Source of the DNA: Spectribacter acetivorans | GTDB taxonomy: Bacteria > Pseudomonadota > Gammaproteobacteria > Nevskiales > Salinisphaeraceae | DNA: 64,000 nt | Assembly: GCF_031846305.1 (NCBI RefSeq) | Contig: NZ_JAVRHY010000007.1 | Span: 62,001 to 126,000 of the forward strand | Direction of reading: 5' to 3' | Shown here: positions 1 through 7,592 of the stretch, in pieces | Position numbering within the stretch: position 1 is the stretch's first letter | Layout: the number at the start of each line of letters is the position of its first letter | Position numbers and translations under genes: made by a program | Notes under the pieces: model-generated | Database searches by the model: none | What the model was told of the DNA's origin: nothing | What the model saw: the letters and a program-made list of their open reading frames with translations, nothing else

Positions 1-1
1 G

Positions 2-76
2 AACGGCCGCTACGGCCTGCAGACCATGTGCGAATCCGGCGGCATGGCCAACGCCACCCTGATCGAACGCCTCTGA
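2..76 (+). CDS. Thiolase family protein, C-terminal end only (partial)
   Basis: Only the last 24 codons are present, ending in TGA at 74-76. The readable end contains GLQTMCESGGMANATLIERL, which matches the conserved C-terminus of acetyl-CoA acyltransferases/acetyltransferases: the Cys in TMC is the second active-site cysteine of the thiolase fold, followed by the glycine-rich GGGMANA-type turn. The enzyme would condense or cleave acyl-CoA. It converges on the SDR/GntR operon, with one base between the stop codons. Whether it is a degradative or biosynthetic thiolase cannot be told from this piece. Confidence 0.85.
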   Translation, partial: NGRYGLQTMCESGGMANATLIERL

Positions 77-77
77 A

Positions 78-818
78 TCACGCCATCAGATTGGCGCCGC
101 CGTTGACGTAGACCACCTGGCCCTGGATATAGGCCGCCGCATCGGAGGCCAGCCAGTGAATGAGGCTGGTGTAATCATCATCGGTCACGCCGCGCCCGCT
201 GGGGTTGCTCGCTGCGGCGTGTTCCACCAGCTCCCGCGCCTGCTCGCCGAACAGGGTGGTCACCGCCTGGGTTTCGACGATGCCGGGCGCCACCGCATTG
301 ATCCGAATGCCGCGCGGAGCAAGTTCCACCGCCAGGTACCGCATCAGGCTCTCGGCCAGCGCCTTGGCCACCCCGATGGCGGCATAGTTCGGGATCACCA
401 CCCGGCCGCCGCGGCTGGTCAGATAGATCACGCTCGAGCCGCGACGCATGTGCGGCAGTGCCGCCTGCACGAGATACATGAGGCTCATGCCATTGACCTG
501 CACGGCGGCGTTGAAGGCATCGGGGTCGGCCTCCAGCACCGGGCCCGGCAGCGGGCGTACCGCACAGTGAACCAATTGATCGAGTGGCTCGCCGGTGCTG
601 GTTACGGCAGCAAGCAGCGCCGCACAGCCAGCCGGTGTGCCAACGTCAGCAGCAATCGCCCTGGCAACCGCGCCCTGCGATTCCAGCATGGCCACCGCCG
701 ACTCGGCAGCAGCCCGGTCCTGACGGTAGTTGACGACTATCTGGCAGCCCGGCACCGCGAACGAGCGCGCCACCGCCAGCCCGATACCGCGAGTCCCGCC
801 GGTAACGAGGACACTCAT
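78..818 (-). CDS. FabL-like short-chain dehydrogenase/reductase (Y-x6-K type)
   Basis: This 246-aa Rossmann-fold oxidoreductase starts with the cofactor motif TGGTRGIG (residues 6-13). The active-site pair is Tyr145 and Lys152, a Y-x6-K spacing. That spacing is the mark of enoyl-ACP reductases (FabI/FabL/FabV classes differ in spacing) rather than the Y-x3-K of ordinary SDRs. The surrounding text (NYAAIGVAKALAESL, then RYLAVELAPRGIRINAV) resembles Bacillus FabL, an NADPH-dependent enoyl-ACP reductase. It is the last gene of a three-gene minus-strand operon (SDR, GntR, this gene; gaps 8 and 12 bases). A canonical FabI is also in this window, so this copy may act on a special acyl substrate. 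The family is sure; the enoyl reductase role is inferred from the motif. Confidence 0.75.
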   Translation of the reverse strand: MSVLVTGGTRGIGLAVARSFAVPGCQIVVNYRQDRAAAESAVAMLESQGAVARAIAADVGTPAGCAALLAAVTSTGEPLDQLVHCAVRPLPGPVLEADPDAFNAAVQVNGMSLMYLVQAALPHMRRGSSVIYLTSRGGRVVIPNYAAIGVAKALAESLMRYLAVELAPRGIRINAVAPGIVETQAVTTLFGEQARELVEHAAASNPSGRGVTDDDYTSLIHWLASDAAAYIQGQVVYVNGGANLMA

Positions 819-830
819 CCCGGCGTCCTG

Positions 831-1505
831 TCAGCGTTCGGCGGCCGCATAGGCTTCATCCGGCAGGGCGATCAGGCTGACGCGACGACGCCTGAGATGC
901 AGGCGGGTGGCCCGTTCGGCCCGTTTGGCATCGCCGGCCAGCACGGCATCGGCGATGGCGCAGAGTTCCTCGTACTGGTTCTCGTGCTGCTTGCGGGTGA
1001 TGTAGCCCTGAAACTGCAGCCGCAGCAGGCTGATCTGCAACTGCGGCATGATGCGGCTGAGCTCGCGGTTGTCGCCGATCGAGATCAGCAAATCATAGAA
1101 GGCACGCCGCTCCGCCAGGAATGCCATTGTCTCGCCGGTGTTTTCGTACTGACTGATCCGTTCGCGGGCCTGTTCCACCTGTTCCCGGCATCCCGGCTCG
1201 TCAATGCGACGAGCCGCCAGCTTGGCCGCCAGCCCGGTGAGCGATTCCAGGACGATCAGCGTGTCCCGCACCTCCGTGCGTGTCTGAGCGCGGATGAACG
1301 CGCCCCGGTGCCGGGTGATGGTGAGCACGCCCTCGCCGGCCAGGCGCTTGAACGCCTCCCGCACCGGGCCGCGGCTGACGCCGAGTTCGCGGGTCAGGTC
1401 GGCTTCGACCAGCCGCTGGCCCGGAACATACCGGCCATTCTCGATGCCACGGGTAATCGCGGTCATCACGCGGGCCGGCGAACTCTGTTGATCCGCCGGG
1501 TTCAC
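831..1505 (-). CDS. GntR-family (FadR/FCD subfamily) transcriptional regulator
   Basis: A 224-aa repressor-type protein. Residues about 10-75 form the GntR winged helix (PGQRLVEADLTRELGVSRGPVREAFKRL has the family's conserved helix-turn-helix; quoted here in two overlapping parts: LVEADLTRELGVSRG and VSRGPVREAFKRL). The all-helical C-terminal half is an FCD-type ligand-binding domain, usually sensing small organic acids or acyl-CoAs. The start is GTG at 1505, with AGGGGA six bases upstream. It lies between two SDR genes in one operon, so it probably controls that operon in response to the SDR substrate. A perfect inverted repeat upstream of the operon (2361-2372) is a candidate operator. Confidence 0.88.
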   Translation of the reverse strand: MNPADQQSSPARVMTAITRGIENGRYVPGQRLVEADLTRELGVSRGPVREAFKRLAGEGVLTITRHRGAFIRAQTRTEVRDTLIVLESLTGLAAKLAARRIDEPGCREQVEQARERISQYENTGETMAFLAERRAFYDLLISIGDNRELSRIMPQLQISLLRLQFQGYITRKQHENQYEELCAIADAVLAGDAKRAERATRLHLRRRRVSLIALPDEAYAAAER

Positions 1506-1513
1506 GCAGTCCC

Positions 1514-2296
1514 CTAGATTCTTGCCAGCGTGCCGCCGTCGATCACCAGCGTAGTGCCGTTGACGTAACTGGCTTCATCCGTGGCCAGGAACAGGCAGCC
1601 CTGGGCGATTTCCTCGGGCTGGCCGGGGCGGTGCATGGGACACAGCCGGTCCGCCACCGCCTCATCGTCGAACAGGCTGACGTGGCTGGCGATCATCGGG
1701 GTGTCGATGAACCCGGGCGCCACGCAGTTGGTGCGAATGCCGTCGGCGGTGTAAGTCGCGCACATCGAGCGCGTGAGGTTGATGATGGCGCCCTTGGCCG
1801 CCGTGTAGGCATGGGCATCCGGGTTGCCGACGAAACCCAGCACCGATGCGATATTCACGACTGCGCCGCTGCCCTGCTTCTGCATCGCCTGGATCGCCAG
1901 CCGCGATACCAGATAGACCGAATCCAGATCGATGGCCATCACTTCGCGCCACTTGTCCGGCGGCGTATCTGTCACCGACCCCATCGAGCCCTCGGACTCA
2001 TTGGCCCAGGAATATCCCACGCCCGCGGCATTCACAAGCACATCGATGCGCCCGTACTCGGCCAGCGTCGCGTCGATGAGTTTCTGCGCCCCGGCTTCGG
2101 ACGACAGATCCGCCGCCACCACCATGCCCGTGCCGCCATCGCCGGTCACCAGCGCGAGTGTGTCGTCGAGATTCTTCTGGGTCCGCGAGCAGCCCACCAC
2201 GGTGGCGCCCTGCGCGGCGAAAATCTGCATGCAGGCGCGGCCGATGCCCGTGCCGGCGCCCGTGATCACCGCAATCTTGTTCTGAAGTCTGCTCAT
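1514..2296 (-). CDS. Short-chain dehydrogenase/reductase (classical SDR)
   Basis: A 260-aa NAD(P)-dependent oxidoreductase of the classical SDR family. It has TGAGTGIG at 12-19 for cofactor binding, NAAG at 89-92, catalytic Ser151, and Tyr164/Lys168 in the usual Y-x3-K spacing. The C-terminus carries the typical ...VNGTTLVIDGG motif. A strong ribosome binding site (GGAGGAGG) sits immediately upstream of the ATG. It is the first gene of the operon with GntR and the FabL-like SDR. The substrate is unknown; likely an alcohol/ketone in a catabolic route feeding the thiolase encoded at the window's left edge. Confidence 0.88.
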   Translation of the reverse strand: MSRLQNKIAVITGAGTGIGRACMQIFAAQGATVVGCSRTQKNLDDTLALVTGDGGTGMVVAADLSSEAGAQKLIDATLAEYGRIDVLVNAAGVGYSWANESEGSMGSVTDTPPDKWREVMAIDLDSVYLVSRLAIQAMQKQGSGAVVNIASVLGFVGNPDAHAYTAAKGAIINLTRSMCATYTADGIRTNCVAPGFIDTPMIASHVSLFDDEAVADRLCPMHRPGQPEEIAQGCLFLATDEASYVNGTTLVIDGGTLARI

Positions 2297-2360
2297 GCCT
2301 CCTCCTGCACCATGTCGGATTTCTATCAGCTTGTGAAACCGAGTCTAACGCGAACGATCA

Positions 2361-2372
2361 GACAATGTTGTC
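2361..2372. promoter_or_regulatory. Candidate operator upstream of SDR-GntR operon
   Basis: GACAA-TG-TTGTC is a perfect 5-bp inverted repeat, about 65 bases upstream of the first gene of the GntR-containing operon. GntR/FadR-family regulators bind short palindromes of this size, so it may be the autoregulatory site. This rests on symmetry and position only. Confidence 0.35.
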
Positions 2373-2424
2373 CTATAATTTTGCAGCGACATCAAGGTGG
2401 ACGGGCACGGAAACAGACCAGGGA

Positions 2425-3048
2425 TTAGCGCGAGATCGGCCCCAGCGGATCGCTATCGGCGAACGTCTCATCGTCGACGGGCACATGCAGCGCCCGGCGC
2501 GGGGAAATGCTTTCGATGCTGTCGTAACGATCGTAGAGGAAGGGTTCCAGCTTCTTGCCGATAGCCGCGGCCGACAGGCCCTCGGCCGGGTCCAGCCGCA
2601 CGACCGGGACGCCGGCTGCCTGACAGGCCTCCTTCAGAAACGCATCGCCGCGCCGGGCATCATTGCCCGTGTCGACCACCACCTGTGGCTCGCCGTTGCC
2701 GGCATGGCAGATCACGAACTCGAACCGCCGCATCGCCAGCCGTCCGAACGCCTGCTGCCACTGGCGGCGGGGCAAGCCCTTGCGCGGCAGCACCACCGAC
2801 GCCGCCTGCACCCGGGCGAACACCTGTCCGCGCGAGCCCACCGCCTCGACCAGCTGACGGTAGAAGGTCCGGTCGTTTTCGCCCAACAGGGCGCCGGCGC
2901 GCTCGTAACCCGGCGCGGACCCGGGTCGGCCGGACCGGTGTCGCCAGAGCCGCACCAGCAGCCAGAGCGGAAGCAGAAGTACAAGTGAGGCGGCCAGCAA
3001 TCGCAGCGGAAGCGATGCCGACCAGAAATCCATGAAAATTGCGTCCAT
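2425..3048 (-). CDS. DUF2726 domain protein with N-terminal membrane anchor
   Basis: A 207-aa protein. Residues 14-34 are a single hydrophobic segment (LRLLAASLVLLLPLWLLVRL) followed by basic residues, predicting an inner-membrane anchor with the rest in the cytoplasm. The body (about 60-190) resembles the DUF2726 family: VFARVQAASVVLP, the FEFVICHAGNGEPQVVVD core and the final PFLYDRYDSI. That family is thought to be distantly related to restriction-endonuclease-like or topoisomerase-associated folds, and its function is not established. It stands alone, transcribed toward the SDR operon. Family assignment is from remembered motifs, so moderately sure; no function is assigned. Confidence 0.6.
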   Translation of the reverse strand: MDAIFMDFWSASLPLRLLAASLVLLLPLWLLVRLWRHRSGRPGSAPGYERAGALLGENDRTFYRQLVEAVGSRGQVFARVQAASVVLPRKGLPRRQWQQAFGRLAMRRFEFVICHAGNGEPQVVVDTGNDARRGDAFLKEACQAAGVPVVRLDPAEGLSAAAIGKKLEPFLYDRYDSIESISPRRALHVPVDDETFADSDPLGPISR

Positions 3049-3216
3049 GCCTGCCGTATTGCGAGAGAAACTGCCCGTCGGGGTCGGGACACTTACTTTA
3101 GCGCCATGCCCGGCCGGGAACCAACGGCAGGTGCGACATTCTGCCGCATGGTCAGTTCCGCCGGGGCCGCTTAGGCTTCGCGGCCACTACTGTCAGCCCT
3201 TCGAGAGATACCTGTC

Positions 3217-4245
3217 ATGGCCCGTATTACCGCGCTGATCCTGATGCTGTTCGCGGCCCCTGTTTCCGCCCATGACGGCTTCGCGTTCGCCGGACCCGAT
3301 GGGCACGCCCCGATTGGCGTGCATGGTGATCACGCCCACGAGACCGGGGAATGGATGTTCTCGTATCGCTACATGCGCATGCACATGGACGGCAATCGGC
3401 TCGGTCGCGATGACATCAGCCCGGCCGAGATCACCGACCCGGCCGGTCAAGGGTTCACCGTCGCGCCACTGGAGATGACCACCGAGATGCACATGCTGGG
3501 CGCCATGTTCGCCGTCAGCGACCGCTTCACCCTGATGGCGATGCTGCCCTACGTCGAGAAGGAAATGGACCATCGGGTGCGCAACGGCACGCGCTTCACC
3601 ACCGAGTCGAGCGGCATCGGCGATGCCTCCATCGGCGGCATCCTGCGGCTGCATGACACCCCCCGCCACAGCCTGTTGCTCAATCTGGGGCTCAGCCTGC
3701 CCACCGGCTCCATCGATGAACGCGACGACACCCCCCGCTGCCGAATGATGGGCAACTGCCCCGCGCAGCTTCCGTACCCCATGCAACTGGGCAGCGGCAC
3801 GTTCGACCCGCGCATCGGGCTGACCTGGCGCGGTGATACCGGCGTCTGGAGCTGGGGTACCCAGGCCCTGGCCACGTTCCGTCTGGGGCGCAACGACAAC
3901 GATTACTCCCAGGGCGAGCTGTTCGAGGCCAGCGGGTGGCTGGCCCGGCCGGTCAGCGAGAACATCAGCCTGTCTGCCCGCCTGGCGGCCCGTGACTGGA
4001 ACAATTATGACGGGCAGGACCGCGAGCTGGCGGTGGCCAACACCGGTTTCATCCCCACCGCCGAGAGCGATCGGCGCGGCGGCACCCGTGCGGATATCGG
4101 GCTGGGAATGAACTGGCAGGCCGGCGGCGGGCTGGCGGGCCACCGTCTGGCAGTCGAGCTACTTTATCCTGTGTACCAGCGGCTGGACGGGCCGCAACTG
4201 GAAAGCGACGGCATGCTGGTGGTGGGCTGGCAGTACGCGCCCTGA
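3217..4245 (+). CDS. Outer-membrane beta-barrel transporter-like protein (MetA/phenol-degradation type)
   Basis: A 342-aa exported protein. A signal peptide spans about 1-18 (ending VSA before HDGFAF). The mature part has alternating amphipathic strands and ends in an aromatic residue pattern typical of outer-membrane barrels. Its early part is rich in Met and His (YRYMRMHMDG, EMTTEMHMLGAMF), as in the 'MetA-pathway' transporter-like proteins often found in copper-resistance clusters. The C-terminal region runs into GWQYAP. No metal-resistance partner genes lie beside it here. Role in metal binding or solute passage is inference; family placement is fairly sure. Confidence 0.65.
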   Translation: MARITALILMLFAAPVSAHDGFAFAGPDGHAPIGVHGDHAHETGEWMFSYRYMRMHMDGNRLGRDDISPAEITDPAGQGFTVAPLEMTTEMHMLGAMFAVSDRFTLMAMLPYVEKEMDHRVRNGTRFTTESSGIGDASIGGILRLHDTPRHSLLLNLGLSLPTGSIDERDDTPRCRMMGNCPAQLPYPMQLGSGTFDPRIGLTWRGDTGVWSWGTQALATFRLGRNDNDYSQGELFEASGWLARPVSENISLSARLAARDWNNYDGQDRELAVANTGFIPTAESDRRGGTRADIGLGMNWQAGGGLAGHRLAVELLYPVYQRLDGPQLESDGMLVVGWQYAP

Positions 4246-4284
4246 ATACCCCGACCGCCAGACGGCATGGCATGATCGGCCGCC

Positions 4285-4380
4285 ATGTGCGGACGCTATG
4301 CCTCCTTCATGAATGCCGCTGGCCGGCAATACCGGCAAACCGAGATCACCGATCCGACCGCTGATTGGCGCAACTCTTGA
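4285..4380 (+). pseudogene. Truncated SRAP (YedK/HMCES-like) gene remnant, 31 codons
   Basis: The open frame begins MCGRYASF, the nearly invariant start of SRAP proteins, where Cys2 is the nucleophile that crosslinks to abasic sites in single-stranded DNA. Normal SRAP proteins are about 200-230 aa. Here the frame closes at TGA (4378-4380) after 31 codons, and no SRAP sequence continues in other frames; the helicase frame takes over at 4365. It looks like the 5' stub of a gene whose remainder was lost. A chance match of five residues cannot be ruled out. Confidence 0.45.
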
Positions 4381-6695
4381 GCGCCCCGAATACCGCCAGC
4401 GATGTGACAAGTGCACCGGCATTTTCCGCATCGGTACGCGCGTTCTGCGCCTTCGTGGCCCGCCGCGGGGATCTCGACCACCGTTTCACGCCCTCGCCCA
4501 CCGCGGCCCAGGGCATGGCCGGTCACGCCGCCGTGGCCAGACGCCGGCCCGGCGATTACCGCACCGAGGTGCCGATTACCGGCGTGATCAACGGCCTCCG
4601 CCTGACCGGGCGGATCGACGGGGTCGCGGCCAGCCCGCTGGCAATCGAGGAAATCAAGACCTTCCGCGGCCGTTACGATCGGATACCGGAGAACCATCGG
4701 GCTCTGCACCGGGCCCAGCTGGAGACCTATGGCGCCCTGTACTGCCGGGAACACCGGCTGGCCCGGATCGAACTGCGACTCGTGTATTACGACGTGGATC
4801 ACCGACAGGAACATGCCGAGCCCTGGTTGGCCGACGCTGACGCGCTCGAGGCCGCACTGATCGAACAGGCGGACTGCTACCTGAAATGGGCCGATGCCCA
4901 GGCCGATCACGTCCGGCGTCGCAATGCCGCCCTGCGGGACCTGACCTTTCCCCATGCCCAGCCCACGGTCGGGCAGGCGCGGCTGATGACCGCCGTGGAT
5001 ATCGCCATCCGCGAGCAAACCGATCTGCTGGCCCAGGCACCGACCGGCGTGGGCAAGACGCTGGGCACGCTCTATCCCGCGCTGGTCGCACTCGGCAACG
5101 GGCAGCTGGACCGGCTGTTCTATCTGACCGCCAAGACCTCGGCGCAGCAGGAGGCGGTCAAGGCGCTGGACAGCGTGGCGGCGGATGAGCGGCCGTTGCC
5201 GCTGCGGCGGCTGGTGCTCACCGCCCGCGATCGCGCCTGCGAGCATCCGGACAAGGCCTGTCACGGCCAGTCCTGTCCGCTGGCCCGGGGTTTCTTCGAC
5301 CGCCTGCCCGCCGCCCGGCAGGCCGCTGCGGAACATCATGAGCTCACCCCGCTGCGCCTGAAGACCATCGCCGCAGCGCACCGGATATGCCCCTACTATC
5401 TGGGCCAGGAGATGGCGCACTGGTCGGATGTGGTGATCGGTGATTATCACTACTACTTCGACCAGAGCGCCCTGCTGCACGCGCTGACCCGCGAGTACCG
5501 CTGGCGGGTGGCCGTACTGGTCGACGAAGCCCATAACCTGATCGACCGCGCCCGGGCCATGTACTCGGCCAGCCTCGACCAGGCCGACCTACGCGCGGCT
5601 GCCGCCGACCTGCCCGCCGCCGTACGGCCCGCATTACAGGCGCTGGACGGGGCGCTGTCGACGCTCGAGCCCGGCGTGGAAGACGACGCCAACGCTGACA
5701 CCCGGGCCCTGCCGACCCAGGTCTACCAGACCCTGACCAGCACCGCCGCCGCCATCACCGCCTATCTCGCCCACGACCCGGACGGGGCGGACCAGGCGCT
5801 GCTGGATATCTGCTTCGCCGTGCTGGCCGTGCTGCGACTCACGGAAGCCTTCGGCCCGCATTCGTTCTGCGATATCACTCGCGCCGAACGGCAACAGGGT
5901 CTGTTCCGGGAAAACCTCACCCGGGTGACCATCGAGAATGTGGTGCCGGGCCCGCATCTGGCGCCGCGACTGCACAGCGCCGTCAGCGTGATCGCCTTTT
6001 CCGCCACGCTGTCACCGGTCTCGTTCTACCAGCGGATGCTCGGTTTCGAAGCCGATGTCCCCGTATGCGACGCGCCCAGCGCATTCCGGCGCGAGCAGTT
6101 GCAGATGCGGCATGTGACCGACATCCCGACTGCCCCGGCTATGCGCCATGCATCCGCCGCCCCCATCGCGGCCCTGATCGGCCGGGCCGTACGCCGCCGG
6201 CCGGGCAACTATCTGGTGTTCTTCAGCAGCTTCGCGTATCTGCGTACGGTGGCGGATGCGTTCGAACGGGACTGCCCCGATGTTGCCTGCCGCCGACAGA
6301 CACCGGCGATGTCGGACCGGGACCGCAAGCGGTTGCTGGCGGCATTCGAACCATCCGCGCGGCAGGTTGTGTTTGCCGTGCTCGGCGGCGTGTTCAGCGA
6401 GGGCATCGACCTGCCCGGCGACCGCCTGGTGGGGGCGTTCATTGTCACGCTGGGACTGCCGGCATTCGACGATCGCAACCAACGCATGGCCCGACGCATC
6501 GAGACCCTGATGGGCGCCGGCGAGGGATACCGATTCACCTATTTATATCCGGGGCTGCGCAAGGTGGTGCAGGCCGCCGGTCGGGTGATCCGCTCGACCC
6601 GGGACGAGGGCGGCGTCTGGCTGATCGACCCGCGGTGGCGAAACCCGGATATCCAGCGCCTGTTGCCGCCGCATCTACGGGCGAGCGATCCGTGA
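4365..6695 (+). CDS. PD-(D/E)XK nuclease fused to Fe-S (XPD/DinG-type) DNA helicase
   Basis: A 776-aa DNA repair/processing enzyme. The N-terminal ~170 residues carry a Cas4-like nuclease signature: Asp85 in GRID, Glu96-x-Lys98 in EEIKT, and Q118-x3-Y122. The Cas4 Fe-S cysteines are not evident. The helicase follows: Walker A APTGVGKT (Lys231), four cysteines at 292, 299, 304 and 342 placed as the XPD/DinG Fe-S cluster, DEAH at 387-390, and a C-terminal motor domain ending in the motif-VI region (VVQAAGRVIRS). Such fusions of COG1199 helicase and nuclease are known in gammaproteobacteria. The start is uncertain: TTG 4365 overlaps the SRAP remnant, GTG 4404 is an alternative, and neither has a clear ribosome site. 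Substrate is probably branched or damaged DNA. Confidence 0.85.
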   Translation: MAQLLSAPNTASDVTSAPAFSASVRAFCAFVARRGDLDHRFTPSPTAAQGMAGHAAVARRRPGDYRTEVPITGVINGLRLTGRIDGVAASPLAIEEIKTFRGRYDRIPENHRALHRAQLETYGALYCREHRLARIELRLVYYDVDHRQEHAEPWLADADALEAALIEQADCYLKWADAQADHVRRRNAALRDLTFPHAQPTVGQARLMTAVDIAIREQTDLLAQAPTGVGKTLGTLYPALVALGNGQLDRLFYLTAKTSAQQEAVKALDSVAADERPLPLRRLVLTARDRACEHPDKACHGQSCPLARGFFDRLPAARQAAAEHHELTPLRLKTIAAAHRICPYYLGQEMAHWSDVVIGDYHYYFDQSALLHALTREYRWRVAVLVDEAHNLIDRARAMYSASLDQADLRAAAADLPAAVRPALQALDGALSTLEPGVEDDANADTRALPTQVYQTLTSTAAAITAYLAHDPDGADQALLDICFAVLAVLRLTEAFGPHSFCDITRAERQQGLFRENLTRVTIENVVPGPHLAPRLHSAVSVIAFSATLSPVSFYQRMLGFEADVPVCDAPSAFRREQLQMRHVTDIPTAPAMRHASAAPIAALIGRAVRRRPGNYLVFFSSFAYLRTVADAFERDCPDVACRRQTPAMSDRDRKRLLAAFEPSARQVVFAVLGGVFSEGIDLPGDRLVGAFIVTLGLPAFDDRNQRMARRIETLMGAGEGYRFTYLYPGLRKVVQAAGRVIRSTRDEGGVWLIDPRWRNPDIQRLLPPHLRASDP

Positions 6696-6711
6696 TCCGG
6701 ACGGCGCAAAC

Positions 6712-6741
6712 GACAAGGGCCCGCGTGCGCAGGCCCTTGTC
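6712..6741. terminator. Intrinsic terminator-like hairpin between helicase gene and tRNA-Ala
   Basis: A perfect 10-bp stem, GACAAGGGCC / GGCCCTTGTC, with a 10-base loop. It sits 16 bases after the helicase stop and 12 bases past the 3' end of the converging tRNA gene, so it may serve both. The flanking T-tracts are short. Confidence 0.7.
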
Positions 6742-6753
6742 GAAAACGAAACG

Positions 6754-6829
6754 TGGTGGAGCCGGCCGGAATCGAACCGGCGACCTCAGCAGTGCGATTG
6801 CTGCGCTCTCCCAACTGAGCTACGGCCCC
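6754..6829 (-). tRNA. tRNA-Ala (anticodon CGC)
   Basis: A 76-nt cloverleaf including the encoded CCA end. The acceptor stem GGGGCCG pairs with CGGCTCC and keeps the G3:U70 wobble pair that defines alanine identity. Anticodon stem CAGCA/TGCTG with loop ATCGCAC gives anticodon CGC, reading GCG. The T-arm GCCGG-TTCGATT-CCGGC is perfect. Many bacteria manage with the TGC and GGC isoacceptors, so a dedicated CGC gene fits the high GC content. Confidence 0.95.
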
Positions 6830-6901
6830 AACGGCGGCGTATTCTAGCACCGATGCAAATCGCGGGTTCAACAATTCCTGCCCCGGCACCGGGAAACGGC
6901 C

Positions 6902-7525
6902 ATGGCTGAGATTCTCATCTTCGCCCGGGCACCGATACCCGGTGCCTGCAAGTCGCGGCTGTCCCGCGGCATCGGCACGGTGCGTGCCGCCCGGGTGTAC
7001 CGGGCCATGCTCATCCAAACGGTCGAAACGGCCGTGGGTACCGGCGCGGCGGGTGTTCATCTCGTGTGTGCCCCCGACACTCGTCATCCCCTGTTTCTCC
7101 AGCTCCGGCGCCGATTCGGCTGCTGCCTGCACCGCCAGCCACGGGGGGATCTGGGGCAGCGAATGCACCGCGCCCTTACCGGGCAGCTTCGCCGAGGCGC
7201 CGGGCCCGTTCTGCTGGTTGGCAGCGACTGCCCGAGCCTGAACGTGGCTGATCTGGACGATGCCCTGGCGGCACTGAACGCCGGCCACGATGCCGTACTC
7301 GGTCCCACCGAAGACGGCGGCTACGCGCTGGTGGGCCTGCGCTCACCCGCCGCGCGCCTGTTCCGCGGCGTCACCTGGAGCACACCGCGCGTGATCGGCC
7401 AGACGCGGCACCGCCTGCGTCGGCTGGGCTGGCGCTGGCAGGAGACGCGGCCGCTGGCCGACGTCGACCATTCGCGAGACTGGTACCGGGCTCGCCGTGC
7501 CGGCTGGTTAGACCACCCGGACTAG
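6902..7525 (+). CDS. TIGR04282/DUF2064 glycosyltransferase-like protein
   Basis: A 207-aa cytoplasmic protein with a nucleotide-sugar-transferase (GT-A like) fold. It shows the family's conserved features in order: FARAPIPGACKSRL near the N-terminus (nucleotide-binding loop), GSDCPSL around residue 105, and GPTEDGGYALVGL about 132-144. Members are annotated as TIGR04282 'arsenosugar biosynthesis-associated glycosyltransferase' in some genomes, but most occur without arsenic genes, as here. It stands alone between tRNA-Ala and terC. The fold is fairly sure; the sugar substrate is unknown. Confidence 0.8.
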   Translation: MAEILIFARAPIPGACKSRLSRGIGTVRAARVYRAMLIQTVETAVGTGAAGVHLVCAPDTRHPLFLQLRRRFGCCLHRQPRGDLGQRMHRALTGQLRRGAGPVLLVGSDCPSLNVADLDDALAALNAGHDAVLGPTEDGGYALVGLRSPAARLFRGVTWSTPRVIGQTRHRLRRLGWRWQETRPLADVDHSRDWYRARRAGWLDHPD

Positions 7526-7592
7526 GCCACTCACGTGGCCGGCCGAATGCGATAGAGTCGCGCGGATACGTCCGTCTCACCAGGGATATCTC

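Noticed and set aside
2374..2379. A TATAAT on the plus strand as a -10 box
   Set aside because: No plus-strand gene begins within several hundred bases and no -35 is well placed.
6539..7288. An open frame running through tRNA-Ala (with text such as AVAQLGERSNRTAEVAGSIP)
   Set aside because: This is the well-known false translation of tRNA sequence.
7526..7592. A possible yybP-ykoY manganese riboswitch before terC
   Set aside because: The leader is only 67 bases and shows just a short GGCCAC-TCAC-GTGGCC hairpin; the riboswitch needs about 100 or more bases with conserved loops.
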